A stretch of 45,639 nucleotides of DNA from Alphaproteobacteria bacterium (GCA_020850755.1 JADZEB010000017.1:1-45639), one strand, 5' to 3'. Shown: positions 36,871 to 44,518, counted from the first letter of the stretch. Translations and numbers: made by a program. The notes: generated by a model from the letters alone, not told the origin.

Positions 36871-37503
36871 ATGTCGAAGACCATTTCCCGCCCCACCGCC
36901 GCGCTGCTGCTTGCGCTCGCCATTGTGGCGCCGCTTGCGTTGCCCGCCGCCGCCCAGGACCGCCCGCCGGTGCCGCCGACGCGCGACTACGCCATCACCT
37001 ACCGGCTCGACAGCGGCGGGCGCACCACCAACCTGAACATGGCCTACAACGCCCAGCTCCAGCGCATCCGCACCGAGATGTCGCCCTCGCATATCGGCAT
37101 CATGGACCAGCGCACGCGACGCATGACCATGCTGCTGGTCGACCAGAAGATGGCGATGGAGATGAACTTCTCCGGCCAGCCCAACACCGACCCGCAGGAA
37201 ATGATGCGCGACGCCGAGTTCACGCGGCTTGGCCAGGACACGGTGGCCGGGCATCGCTGCACCATCTATCGCGTGCGCAGCCAGGGCCGCGAGGGCACGA
37301 GCTGCATGACCGCCGAAGGCATCATGCTGCGCACCGAGGCGCCGAACGCGCAGGGCGGCGGCCCGGTGAAGATGGAGGCGGTGCAGGTGTCGCTCTCGGC
37401 CCAGTCAGCCAGCCGCTTCGAGGTGCCGCCCGATTTCCGCCGCATGCAGGCCCCTGCCGGCATGCCCGGCGGCATGCCAGGGGCGCAGCCGCCCGGGCGC
37501 TGA
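36871..37503 (+). CDS. Secreted DUF4412-like protein, copy 2
   Basis: A 210-residue paralogue of the gene before it. The signal peptide is clear (TAALLLALAIVAPLALPAAAQ). The mature part has TRDYAITYRLDSGGRTTN, RIRTEMSPS, MTMLLVDQKMAMEMNF, GHRCTIYRV, GTSCMTAEGIMLRTE and RFEVPPDFRRM, in the same order as copy 1, including both cysteines. The tail is Met/Gly/Pro-rich. GGAGAG lies 10 bases before the start, much stronger than for copy 1, and a 190-base gap separates the genes, so it may have its own promoter. Function is unknown; a ligand-binding or chaperone-like role in the periplasm would be a guess. Confidence 0.78.
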   Translation: MSKTISRPTAALLLALAIVAPLALPAAAQDRPPVPPTRDYAITYRLDSGGRTTNLNMAYNAQLQRIRTEMSPSHIGIMDQRTRRMTMLLVDQKMAMEMNFSGQPNTDPQEMMRDAEFTRLGQDTVAGHRCTIYRVRSQGREGTSCMTAEGIMLRTEAPNAQGGGPVKMEAVQVSLSAQSASRFEVPPDFRRMQAPAGMPGGMPGAQPPGR

Positions 37504-37530
37504 ACGCGGCGCATCCTGCCCGGACAACGG

Positions 37531-37562
37531 ACGGGGCCGGTTATCCGGCCCCGTTCTCGTTT
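37531..37562 (+). terminator. Terminator after the second DUF4412-like gene
   Basis: Perfect 10-base stem, ACGGGGCCGG at 37531-37540 and CCGGCCCCGT at 37545-37554, with a TTAT loop, followed by TCTCGTTT. It lies 27 bases after the stop and is a good intrinsic terminator on the plus strand. Two copies of a 14-base repeat follow at 37577-37604. Confidence 0.85.
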
Positions 37563-37609
37563 CCGCCCGCCGCCCCGCGCCCGCCCCGCCGCGCCCGCCC
37601 CGCCGCGCG

Positions 37610-38164
37610 CTACTTGCAGCGCAGGACGCGCAGATCATACACCGCGTGTTCGAGCGAGCTCAGCGCCGGCGAGGAGGCGAACATCCAGCCCGAGAAGATC
37701 TGGCGCGGCGGCTCCCCCTCTGGCCTGCGATGGTCGAGCACCTGCAGGAACGCCGCATGCTCGGGCACCTCGTCGGGCGGGCGGCTGAAGCAGGCGCGCG
37801 CCAGCACCTCGATCGTGCCGAAGCGAACCGGCTGGTCGAGCGCAAGCGAAAGGGTGGAGATGCGCGCCGTGACCTTGTCGAGCGCCTGGATCTCGGCGCC
37901 TTGTCCGGCAAGCCAGGTTTCCAGGCGCGGCTGGCTTTCGCCCTCGGTCTCGGGACCGGCGGCGGAAGGGGCGGGGCGCCACGGGGCGCCTGATTCGGCA
38001 GGCGGCTGCGACCCCGGCGCCGGCTGCACCGGGACAAGCCGGAATTGCGGGCGCGGCGGCGGCTGGGCGGGTGCGGGCTGCTGCGCCGCAGCTAGGCCCG
38101 CGCCAAGCGCCAGCCCGAGCGCCGCCGCCATGGCCAGGACCGTCGCCCCGCGCGCGCGCTGCAT
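37610..38164 (-). CDS. DUF2155 family secreted protein
   Basis: A 184-residue protein with a signal peptide (ATVLAMAAALGLALGAGLAAAQ), a Pro-rich segment and a C-terminal DUF2155 domain. The domain shows IQALDKVTARISTLSLAL, VRFGTIEVLARACFSRPP, and [19 protein letters not shown], ending in DLRVLRCK. Two cysteines of the domain, one in RACFSRPP and one at the end in RVLRCK, are conserved in the family and could pair. DUF2155 is almost confined to alphaproteobacteria; its function is unknown. The start at 38164 overlaps the stop of the 72-residue gene by one base (TGATG), so the two are translationally coupled. Confidence 0.92.
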   Translation of the reverse strand: MQRARGATVLAMAAALGLALGAGLAAAQQPAPAQPPPRPQFRLVPVQPAPGSQPPAESGAPWRPAPSAAGPETEGESQPRLETWLAGQGAEIQALDKVTARISTLSLALDQPVRFGTIEVLARACFSRPPDEVPEHAAFLQVLDHRRPEGEPPRQIFSGWMFASSPALSSLEHAVYDLRVLRCK

Positions 38165-38382
38165 CAGTTCTTGGCCTTCGGGCTCACCAGCCCCGCGAGC
38201 ATCTCGGCGAACAGGCGCCGCGCCTCGGCCTCGTCGACGCCCATCAGCACGGCGTCCTCGAACGCGTCCTGCGCCACCTGGCGTAGCTCGGCATAGTTCT
38301 CCTCGAGGGTCTTGAGCTTTTCGCGGCACGACACCGGCCGCCCGTCGGGCTGGAGCCAGCGGCGCGGCGGGTTGGCGCTCAT
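38164..38382 (-). CDS. Small conserved-looking protein between mlaD and DUF2155
   Basis: A 72-residue cytosolic protein not recognised by name. It starts MSANPPRRWLQPDGRPVSC and continues as one predicted helical block: REKLKTLEENYAELRQVAQ, then DAFEDAVLMGVDEAEARRLF. The charge pattern suggests a coiled coil or small helical hairpin. Its start overlaps the mlaD stop by four bases (ATGA) and its stop overlaps the DUF2155 start, so all three are translationally coupled. The tight coupling makes it very likely real. It has no signal peptide and one cysteine. Function unknown. Confidence 0.82.
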   Translation of the reverse strand: MSANPPRRWLQPDGRPVSCREKLKTLEENYAELRQVAQDAFEDAVLMGVDEAEARRLFAEMLAGLVSPKAKN

Positions 38383-38918
38383 CGCGGCGCGGCGCCGCCC
38401 GGCGCGGGCGTGGGTGCGGGCGACGCACCGCCCCCACCGCCCTGGCCCTGCTGGCGGCTGGTGTTCGACACCAGGTCGGAGACGCTGAAGATGAAGCGGC
38501 CGAGCAGCTGCTCCAGGCTGACCGAGGCCTGCGTGTTCTCGATCTCCTGGCCGGCGCGCAGCATGCGGTCCGAGCCGCCGGGCACGAGCGCGATATACTT
38601 GCCGCCAAGCAGCCCCTCCGAAGTGATCTCGGCCGAGCTGTCCACCGGCAGGCGCACCGCCGGATCGACCGACAGCGTCACCACGGCGAGATAGGTCTGC
38701 GGGTCGATCCGCTGGCTCAGCACCGAGCCCACCTTCACGCCGGCCACACGCACATCGGCGCCCTGCGGCAGCCCGTCGATGCGGTCGAACTTGGCCGTGA
38801 GTGTGTAGCCGCCAAGCGCGCTGCGCCCGGTATGCGTGACCGCATACCAGAGGAAGCCCGCGGCAACCACCAGCACCACCGCGCCCATGATGATCTCGGC
38901 AAGGCTCTTGCGGCCCAT
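38379..38918 (-). CDS. mlaD: MlaD-family outer-membrane lipid asymmetry protein
   Basis: A 179-residue MCE-domain protein anchored by one N-terminal membrane helix (IIMGAVVLVVAAGFLWYAV). The MCE domain runs from about residue 38 to 120: YTLTAKFDRIDGLPQGADV, VRVAGVKVGSV, and SSAEITSEGLLGGKYIAL. In E. coli MlaD forms a hexameric ring with the MlaFEB transporter and moves phospholipid between membranes. No mlaE, mlaF or mlaC gene is nearby. In many alphaproteobacteria mlaD sits in this separate cluster with NDUFA12 and DUF2155. The C-terminal part ends in a Gln/Gly/Pro tail. Confidence 0.94.
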   Translation of the reverse strand: MGRKSLAEIIMGAVVLVVAAGFLWYAVTHTGRSALGGYTLTAKFDRIDGLPQGADVRVAGVKVGSVLSQRIDPQTYLAVVTLSVDPAVRLPVDSSAEITSEGLLGGKYIALVPGGSDRMLRAGQEIENTQASVSLEQLLGRFIFSVSDLVSNTSRQQGQGGGGGASPAPTPAPGGAAPR

Positions 38919-39058
38919 TCGATCCTCCAGGCCCGCGCGGCGGGTGCCATGCGGGCGGGTTCCAACTCAGCGCGTCGGGAAGCAGGGCGCGGCCACTTGG
39001 TCCCACCGGCCGCACGCGCGCATGGCCCGCCGCGTATCGCCCTTGAAGCTGGGGATGC

Positions 39059-39439
39059 TCAGCCCGGCTTCCAGGGCTCGTAGTCGCCGGTCGCGGCGGC
39101 ACGCTCGCCACCGGCGAACTGATGGCCCGGCGGACGATAGGCGGCAACCGTGCCGGTGTGATTGGGCTCGTGTTCCTTGACCCAGGGGTGCGGCCTGGCC
39201 TCCGGCAGGGGCGAGTCGGTGGTGTAGTGCAGCCAGGCGTGCCACTCGGGCGGAACGCGCGTCGCCTCGTCCTCGCCGGCATAGATCACCCAGCGCCGCG
39301 CCCGCAAGCCGGCCCGCGGCCGCTTCTCGCGGTAATAACGGTTGCCGAAGCGATCGGTGCCGACCTTCTCGCCCTTCCACCACGTGAACAGCCGCGTGCC
39401 GAGATGCATGCCGCGCCGAGCCCCAAACCCGATCAACAA
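39059..39439 (-). CDS. NADH:ubiquinone oxidoreductase accessory subunit, NDUFA12 family
   Basis: A 126-residue supernumerary subunit of respiratory complex I, shared by mitochondria and alphaproteobacteria. Visible markers are the basic N-terminal segment FTWWKGEKVGTDRFGNRYY, RRWVIYAGEDEATRVPPEW, HAWLHYTTDSP, and PWVKEHEPNHTGT. It is cytosol-facing and has no signal peptide. It heads the minus-strand cluster that continues, after 140 bases, with mlaD, the small protein and DUF2155. The gap 38919-39058 shows no gene. Confidence 0.96.
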   Translation of the reverse strand: MLIGFGARRGMHLGTRLFTWWKGEKVGTDRFGNRYYREKRPRAGLRARRWVIYAGEDEATRVPPEWHAWLHYTTDSPLPEARPHPWVKEHEPNHTGTVAAYRPPGHQFAGGERAAATGDYEPWKPG

Positions 39440-39748
39440 GGCGGCCGGAAGCGGCCGCCGCGGCGCGACTTATGACATGGCGGCGCGGCCTCCGTCCAGA
39501 CCGGGCCAGGCGGCCGGTTCGGGCGCGACCAGAACGCGCAGGTCCGGGCCGGATCGCGCCTGCTGTGCGGGCGGGCAGCGGCCCTGGATACCGCGCCAGG
39601 CCCCTTCCGGACCACAGGATGTTGTGGGTAACGATTCCTTAACCCCAAAATCCGCTTCCTGTAGGGCCGGGTGCGGCCTACCATCGCGCGTCGCGACGGA
39701 GCCGGGCCGCAGAGCCGGGTGCAAGGCATGCGCGGAAAGGGACGAGCG
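39440..39748. promoter_or_regulatory. Divergent region between NDUFA12 and the NrdJ-like gene
   Basis: A 309-base gap with no gene. At 39628-39642 the plus strand reads GTAA-CGATTCC-TTAA, one mismatch from the CtrA consensus TTAA-N7-TTAA, followed by CC. TTGTGG at 39622-39627 and CAAAAT at 39646-39651, with an 18-base spacer, form a weak sigma-70-like promoter that overlaps this site. Both readings are low confidence. AAAGGGA at 39736-39742 is the likely ribosome binding site for the GTG start at 39749. Confidence 0.35.
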
Positions 39749-42070
39749 GTGCGGATCGATCGGGTGTTCAGCCGGGATCTGGACGGGCGCAAGGCCTGGT
39801 CGCTGACGGCGATGGTCGCGCGGCCTTGCCAGGTGCTGGCGGACGAAGGCGCGGACGGCGATCCAGGTGGCGCGCCGCCGCGCTGGCTGCTCTTGCCGGC
39901 CGGCGCCGGTTTCGACGCCGCCGCGGCCCTGGCGGAGCTCGTGGCCCGCGCGCCCGGGGCCGATGCGGTCCAGGGCCTGGCGGACGCCGCCGACCGGCTG
40001 ATCGACGCCTGGGCCAAGGCGGCACGCAAGGCCGCTCTCCTCGACGATGCGGGCAGTGCCGACATCCTCGCCGACGAGCTGCGCCTGACGCTGGCACTCG
40101 GCCTTGCCGCGCCGTGCGCGCCGCTGTGGAGCGCCGCACCTGCGGGCAGCCACGTCCTCGGCGCGCGCGGTCGCGCCCAGCCGGCCGGCAAGCGCCCGCC
40201 CGCCCATGCGGCCGGTGCGGCGCCCGCCGCCCTGCCCGCCCCGCCCGGCCCGGGCGCGCCGACGCCCGATGCCACGCCGCAGGGCAGCCTTGTCACGCTG
40301 CAGCTGGGCGCCACCCCCCTGGCCGCACCGACGCCGCGCGCGGTGATCGATCTGTTCGCCTGCCTCGATGCCGAGGGCGGGGTCGATCTCGCCCTGCTCG
40401 CGCAGGCTGTGCGGGTGTGGACGGTCGCACTCGATCTCGCCGTCACGACGGCGGGCTACGCCGATGCCGAGGCGGCCAGGACCGCCGCCGCATCGCGCCC
40501 GATCGGGATTGGCGTGTGCAACCTCGCGCCACTGCTGATGGCGCTCGGCCTGCCCTATGACAGCGACTCCGCGCGCGGCACCGCCGCCGCGCTGCTGGCC
40601 TTCGTGCAGGCGGTGGCGCTGGAAACCTCGGCCCGCCTGGCCGAACGTGCCGGCGCCTGCGCAGGCTTCACCGCAGAGGCGCGCACGGCGCGGCTCTGGT
40701 CGCTCACCACCGCGGCGCGCGCGCCCTTCACCGGTGCCGACGCGCACATCGCCGAGACCGCCCGCCGCGCACTCCGCCGCGCGCAGAAGGCGGTCGCCGC
40801 GCATGGCCTGCGCAACCTTGCCGTGACCGCGCTCGACCACCCCGGCGCGGCCGAGCGGCTGCTGGAGGCGAGTGCCGCCGGCATCGAGCCTGAGCCCGCC
40901 CTGGTGCGCTCCGTCCCCCGCGCCGACGGCTCGGCCGCACGGCGCCTCGCGCCGGGGGTCGAGGCCGGGCTCGTTGCGCTCGGCCTCTCGCCGGGCCGGG
41001 CCGAGGCGGTGCGCTGGCACATCATCGGCCACGGCACGCTGGAAGGCGCGCCCGCGATCAACCCCGAGGCGTTGGCGCGGCGCGGCCTGCCGCCCGAGGC
41101 GCTTGACCGCATCGAGCGCGCCCTGCCGGATGCCGCCGACCTGCGCGACGTGATGCAGGGCTGGCGCTTCGCCGACCTGCTGGCGGTCGAGACGCTCGCC
41201 GCTGCCGAGGCCAAGGGCGACCTGCTCGCCGCGCTCGGCTTCGATGCGGCCGAAATCGCAGCCGCCAATCGCTATGCCTGCGGGGCCGGCAGCATCGCCG
41301 GCGCGCCGCATCTTTCCGCCGCGCGGCGGGCGGTGTTCGCCGACGCGCCGATGCTGGATGCCGCGGCGCAGATGGCGATGGCCGGCGCCGTGCAGCCCTT
41401 CCTCGACCGCCCCTTCGCCAAGACCGTGCCGGTGCCGGCGCAGGAGGGCGCGGCCGGCGTCGCCGCTGTCCTGGCGGAAGCGCGCCGGCTCGGCCTGCAT
41501 GCGGTGCGCCTGCGCCGCGTCGCCCGCTCCGCCGCCGAGATCGCGCACGCCGCCACCGACGCCGGCGCGCCGGTGGGCCAGACCCGCCGCCTCGCGCCCG
41601 AGCCGCGCGGCATCATCCGACGCGTCACGCTGGGCGGGCACCCGCTGACCCTGCGCACGCAGGAGCTGGCCGACGGCATGCCCGGGGCGATCGAACTGGC
41701 CATGCCGAAGGAGAGTGCCGCCGTGCGCGCCGCGATCGACCACGCGGCGCAGGCGATCTCGGTCGGCCTGCAGCATGGCGTGCCGCTGATCGCCTATGTC
41801 GCGGCCTTCGCCGGCTCGCGCGGTGGCCCGGCCGGCCCGATCGATGGCGACGGCGCGGTGCGCTCGGCCTCCTCGCCGCTCGACTATGCGGTGCGGGCGC
41901 TGGCGGCGCACTATCTCGGCCGCAGCGACATCGCCGAGGCCGACCCCACCTTGCCGCCAGGCGTGACCGCGCCGGCGGCCGAGTTGCCCTTGTTCGGGGA
42001 GAGCCAACCCCCGCCCGACAGCCCGCAGACCCGCCGCGCCCGCCTGCGCCTGATCGGCGGCGGCCGCTAG
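39749..42070 (+). CDS. Class II ribonucleotide reductase (NrdJ)-derived protein without the catalytic core
   Basis: A 773-residue protein that aligns by eye with alphaproteobacterial B12-dependent ribonucleotide reductase in separate blocks. The start VRIDRVFSRD matches the NrdJ N-terminus, which selects GTG 39749. DELRLTLALGLAAPCAPLW (about 110-128) matches NrdJ DELRxMLAxxxAAPNSPQW. A Pro/Ala linker then replaces most of the barrel, including the NPCSEY active-site cysteine. Similarity resumes from about 220: RVWTVALDLAV, GLPYDSD, GIEPEPALV, GHGTLEGAPAIN, DLLAALGF, GAPHL. A TSCPD domain ends the chain (622-722, QAISVGLQHGVPL). The NrdJ C-terminal cysteine pair is absent. The frame is intact, so it is probably expressed. 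It probably cannot reduce ribonucleotides. RidA genes follow. Confidence 0.8.
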   Translation: MRIDRVFSRDLDGRKAWSLTAMVARPCQVLADEGADGDPGGAPPRWLLLPAGAGFDAAAALAELVARAPGADAVQGLADAADRLIDAWAKAARKAALLDDAGSADILADELRLTLALGLAAPCAPLWSAAPAGSHVLGARGRAQPAGKRPPAHAAGAAPAALPAPPGPGAPTPDATPQGSLVTLQLGATPLAAPTPRAVIDLFACLDAEGGVDLALLAQAVRVWTVALDLAVTTAGYADAEAARTAAASRPIGIGVCNLAPLLMALGLPYDSDSARGTAAALLAFVQAVALETSARLAERAGACAGFTAEARTARLWSLTTAARAPFTGADAHIAETARRALRRAQKAVAAHGLRNLAVTALDHPGAAERLLEASAAGIEPEPALVRSVPRADGSAARRLAPGVEAGLVALGLSPGRAEAVRWHIIGHGTLEGAPAINPEALARRGLPPEALDRIERALPDAADLRDVMQGWRFADLLAVETLAAAEAKGDLLAALGFDAAEIAAANRYACGAGSIAGAPHLSAARRAVFADAPMLDAAAQMAMAGAVQPFLDRPFAKTVPVPAQEGAAGVAAVLAEARRLGLHAVRLRRVARSAAEIAHAATDAGAPVGQTRRLAPEPRGIIRRVTLGGHPLTLRTQELADGMPGAIELAMPKESAAVRAAIDHAAQAISVGLQHGVPLIAYVAAFAGSRGGPAGPIDGDGAVRSASSPLDYAVRALAAHYLGRSDIAEADPTLPPGVTAPAAELPLFGESQPPPDSPQTRRARLRLIGGGR

Positions 42071-42116
42071 GCACCGGACGCGGCCCCTTCTCGTCACAGC
42101 ATCACGGAGGGCCATC

Positions 42117-42590
42117 ATGGCCGGACAGATCGCCGCCCGCCTTGCCGCGCTCGGCATCGCGCTGCCGCGTCCGCAGACGCCGATCGGCAACTACGTGCCC
42201 TTCGTCGTCACCGGCAGCCTAGTCTATGTCTCGGGCCAGGGCGCCAAGCGCGATGGCGGCGGCCTTGTCCATACCGGGCGGCTGACCGAGCCGATGACGA
42301 TCGAGCAGGGCCAGGAAGCGACCCGCTTCGCCGCCATCAACGTGCTCGCCCACGTCAACACCGCCACCGGCGGCGATCTCGACCGCGTGCGGCGGGTGGT
42401 GCGGCTGGGCGGCTTCGTCGCCGCGCCGGAAAGCTTCACCCAGCACGCGGCGGTGATGAACGGCGCCTCCGACCTGATGGTGGCGGTGTTCGGCGAGGCC
42501 GGGCGGCATGCGCGCACCACGATCGGCGTGCCGAGCCTGCCCGGCGGCACGCCGGTCGAGGTCGAGGGGCTGTTCGAGATCGCGCCCTGA
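42117..42590 (+). CDS. RidA/YjgF family protein, copy 1
   Basis: A 157-residue member of the Rid (YjgF/YER057c/UK114) superfamily. RidA proper hydrolyses reactive enamine/imine intermediates made by PLP enzymes; this longer subgroup is less well studied. It has NYVPFVVTGSLVYVSGQGA, the repeated helix segment AAINVLAHVNTATGGDLDRV, and ARTTIGVPSLPGGTPVEVE, which contains the conserved Arg (RTTIGV) and the late Glu that are essential in RidA. GGAGGG lies 8 bases before the start. The next gene is a close paralogue. It is 46 bases downstream of the NrdJ-like gene and probably on the same transcript. Confidence 0.92.
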   Translation: MAGQIAARLAALGIALPRPQTPIGNYVPFVVTGSLVYVSGQGAKRDGGGLVHTGRLTEPMTIEQGQEATRFAAINVLAHVNTATGGDLDRVRRVVRLGGFVAAPESFTQHAAVMNGASDLMVAVFGEAGRHARTTIGVPSLPGGTPVEVEGLFEIAP

Positions 42591-42674
42591 CTGCCTCTGC
42601 CCTAGCCGCACCGGGCCTTCGTCGCTAAGGTCTGCCCTTCGCAATGCCACCAGCATCGAAGGGAGAGACCGACC

Positions 42675-43142
42675 ATGGCCGGCAGGATCGAGGCGAAGCT
42701 CCAGGAACTCGGCATCACGCTGCCCGCGGCGGTGGCACCGGTGGCGAACTATGTCGGCACCGTGCGCACCGGCAACCTGCTGGTGGTGTCGGGCCAGATC
42801 CCGCTCAAGGACGGCAAGGTGGCCTTCACCGGCAAGCTCGGCGAGAGCGTGAGCGTGGAGGTGGGCCAGCAATCGACCCGCCTCTGCGCGCTCAACGTGC
42901 TGGCGCAGGTGAAGGCGGCGCTCGGCGGCGACCTCGACCGCGTGGTGCGCTTCGTCCGCCTGGGCGGCTTCATCGCCGCGCCGGCCAGCTTCACCCAGCA
43001 CGCCAACGTCATGAACGGCGCTTCCGACCTGATCGTCGCCGTGTTCGGCGAGGCCGGCAAGCACACCCGCACCACGATCGGCGTACCCTCGCTGCCGCTC
43101 GATTCCGCGACCGAGGTCGAGGCGCTGGTCGAGGTGTCCTGA
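42675..43142 (+). CDS. RidA/YjgF family protein, copy 2
   Basis: A 155-residue paralogue of copy 1 in tandem. Shared blocks are IEAKLQELGITLPA at the N-terminus, LLVVSGQIPLKDGKVAFTG, CALNVLAQVKAALGGDLDRV, FTQHANVMNGASDL and RTTIGVPSLPLDSATEVEAL. The substrate-anchoring Arg and the late Glu are kept. GGGAGAG is 10 bases upstream. The two copies differ mainly in the loop after the first strand pair, which in RidA borders the pocket, so they may act on different substrates. It is followed by the DUF482 gene. Confidence 0.93.
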   Translation: MAGRIEAKLQELGITLPAAVAPVANYVGTVRTGNLLVVSGQIPLKDGKVAFTGKLGESVSVEVGQQSTRLCALNVLAQVKAALGGDLDRVVRFVRLGGFIAAPASFTQHANVMNGASDLIVAVFGEAGKHTRTTIGVPSLPLDSATEVEALVEVS

Positions 43143-43194
43143 GCGGCGCGGACGCACATCGCACCGCCCGGGAAACCCGCGCGGGGCCTCGCGC

Positions 43195-44391
43195 ATGAGC
43201 CCGCAGGACGAGCCCGCGCTGACGCTCGGCCTGCATGCGCGCATCGCCGATATCGGGTCCGAGGCATGGGATGCCTGCGCCGGCGCGGGCAACCCCTTCG
43301 TCTCCTACGCCTTCCTTTCGGCGCTCGAAGATAGCGGCTCGGTCGGCGGGCGCAGCGGCTGGACGCCGCGCCACGCCACGCTGAGCGACGCGGCCGGGCG
43401 CGTGCTCGCCTGCGCGCCCTGCTATGTCAAGGCGCACTCCTATGGCGAGTATGTCTTCGACATGGGCTGGGCCGACGCCTTCGAGCGGGCGGGCGGCGAC
43501 TACTATCCCAAGCTCCAGGTGGCGGTGCCCTTCTCGCCGGTGCCGGGGCCGCGCCTGCTGGTGCGCGCCAAGGCGGGCGATGGGGCGGGCGATGGGGCGC
43601 CCATCCTTGCCCGCGCGCTGGGCGCGGGGCTGGTGCAGGCCACGGCCGAACTCGGGCTATCCTCGCTGCATGTCACCTTCTGCACGGCGGCCGAGCAGGC
43701 GCTCTTGGTGGCCGAGGGCTGCCTCGCGCGCGAGGGGGTGCAGTTCCACTGGGCCAATGCCGGCTATGGCTGCTTCGATGATTTCCTCGCCGCCCTGTCC
43801 TCGCGCAAGCGCAAGGCGATCCGCAAGGAGCGCGCCGCCGTGGCCGCACTCGGGCTCGATCTCCGCACGCTGCGCGGGGCCGCGATCACGCCGGATCACT
43901 GGCGCGCCTTCTACCGCTTCTACCGCAACACGGTCGATCACCGCTGGGGCGGCGCCTACCTGAGCGAGCGCTTCTTCCCGCTGCTGGCCGAGCGGCTCGG
44001 CGATCGCGTCGTGCTGATGCTGGCCGAGCGCGCGGGCGAGCCGGTGGCCGGCGCGCTCAACCTCCTCGGCGCGGATGCGCTCTATGGCCGCAACTGGGGT
44101 TGCGAGGGCGACTGGCCTTTCCTGCATTTCGAGCTCTGCTACTACCGCGCGATCGAGTTCGCGATCGAGCACCGGCTGGCGCGCGTGGAGGCCGGGGCGC
44201 AGGGGCCGCACAAGATCCAGCGCGGCTACATGCCGGTGCGCACCTATTCGGCGCACTGGATCGCCCATCCCGGGCTGCGCCATGCGGTGGCCGACTTCCT
44301 CAAGCGCGAGCGGGCCGGCCTTGCCCGGCAGATCGCCGAGATCGAGGCCGAGGGACCCTATCGCCGCGACGAGGGCAAGGCTGCGGGATGA
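43195..44391 (+). CDS. DUF482 / COG3146 GNAT-fold acyltransferase
   Basis: A 398-residue protein of the COG3146 (DUF482) group, with a doubled GNAT-like fold related to FemX and peptidoglycan-peptide transferases. Recognisable segments are NPFVSYAFLSALEDSGSVG at residues 31-49, SYGEYVFDMGWADAFERAG, YPKLQVAVPFSPVPGPRLL, LSSRKRKAIRKERAAV, DHWRAFYRFYRNTVDHRWG, and CYYRAIEFAIEHRLARVE with QGPHKIQRGYMPVRTYSAH near the end. No signal peptide is seen. The acceptor substrate is unknown. In many alphaproteobacteria it sits beside RidA genes, as here. Confidence 0.92.
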   Translation: MSPQDEPALTLGLHARIADIGSEAWDACAGAGNPFVSYAFLSALEDSGSVGGRSGWTPRHATLSDAAGRVLACAPCYVKAHSYGEYVFDMGWADAFERAGGDYYPKLQVAVPFSPVPGPRLLVRAKAGDGAGDGAPILARALGAGLVQATAELGLSSLHVTFCTAAEQALLVAEGCLAREGVQFHWANAGYGCFDDFLAALSSRKRKAIRKERAAVAALGLDLRTLRGAAITPDHWRAFYRFYRNTVDHRWGGAYLSERFFPLLAERLGDRVVLMLAERAGEPVAGALNLLGADALYGRNWGCEGDWPFLHFELCYYRAIEFAIEHRLARVEAGAQGPHKIQRGYMPVRTYSAHWIAHPGLRHAVADFLKRERAGLARQIAEIEAEGPYRRDEGKAAG

Positions 44392-44432
44392 GCCTTCCCT
44401 TGCCGGCGCCGGCCAGGACCGGAACAAAGAGA

Positions 44433-44465
44433 ACGGGCCGGAAGGCTGATTGCCCTCCGGCCCGT
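44433..44465. terminator. Hairpin after the DUF482 gene
   Basis: Stem ACGGGCCGGA at 44433-44442 pairs perfectly with TCCGGCCCGT at 44456-44465; the inner bases add a further GG/CC pair across one mismatch. It lies 41 bases after the DUF482 stop, between convergent genes. No T-run follows. Confidence 0.65.
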
Positions 44466-44486
44466 CCGCTATCCGGGGCGCTGAGC

Positions 44487-44518
44487 CCCCTCCCGTGAGA
44501 AAAGTAACACGGGAGGGG
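44487..44518. terminator. Second hairpin between convergent genes
   Basis: Perfect 11-base stem, CCCCTCCCGTG at 44487-44497 and CACGGGAGGGG at 44508-44518, with a 10-base A-rich loop. It ends 40 bases from the stop of the minus-strand hydrolase gene. It is probably the terminator for that gene; no long T-run on either side. Confidence 0.65.

Noticed and set aside
39470-42190. Minus-strand open frame of 906 codons opposite the NrdJ-like gene
   Set aside because: No recognisable domain, and Arg/Gly/Ala composition typical of antisense frames; the plus strand matches NrdJ blocks in order.
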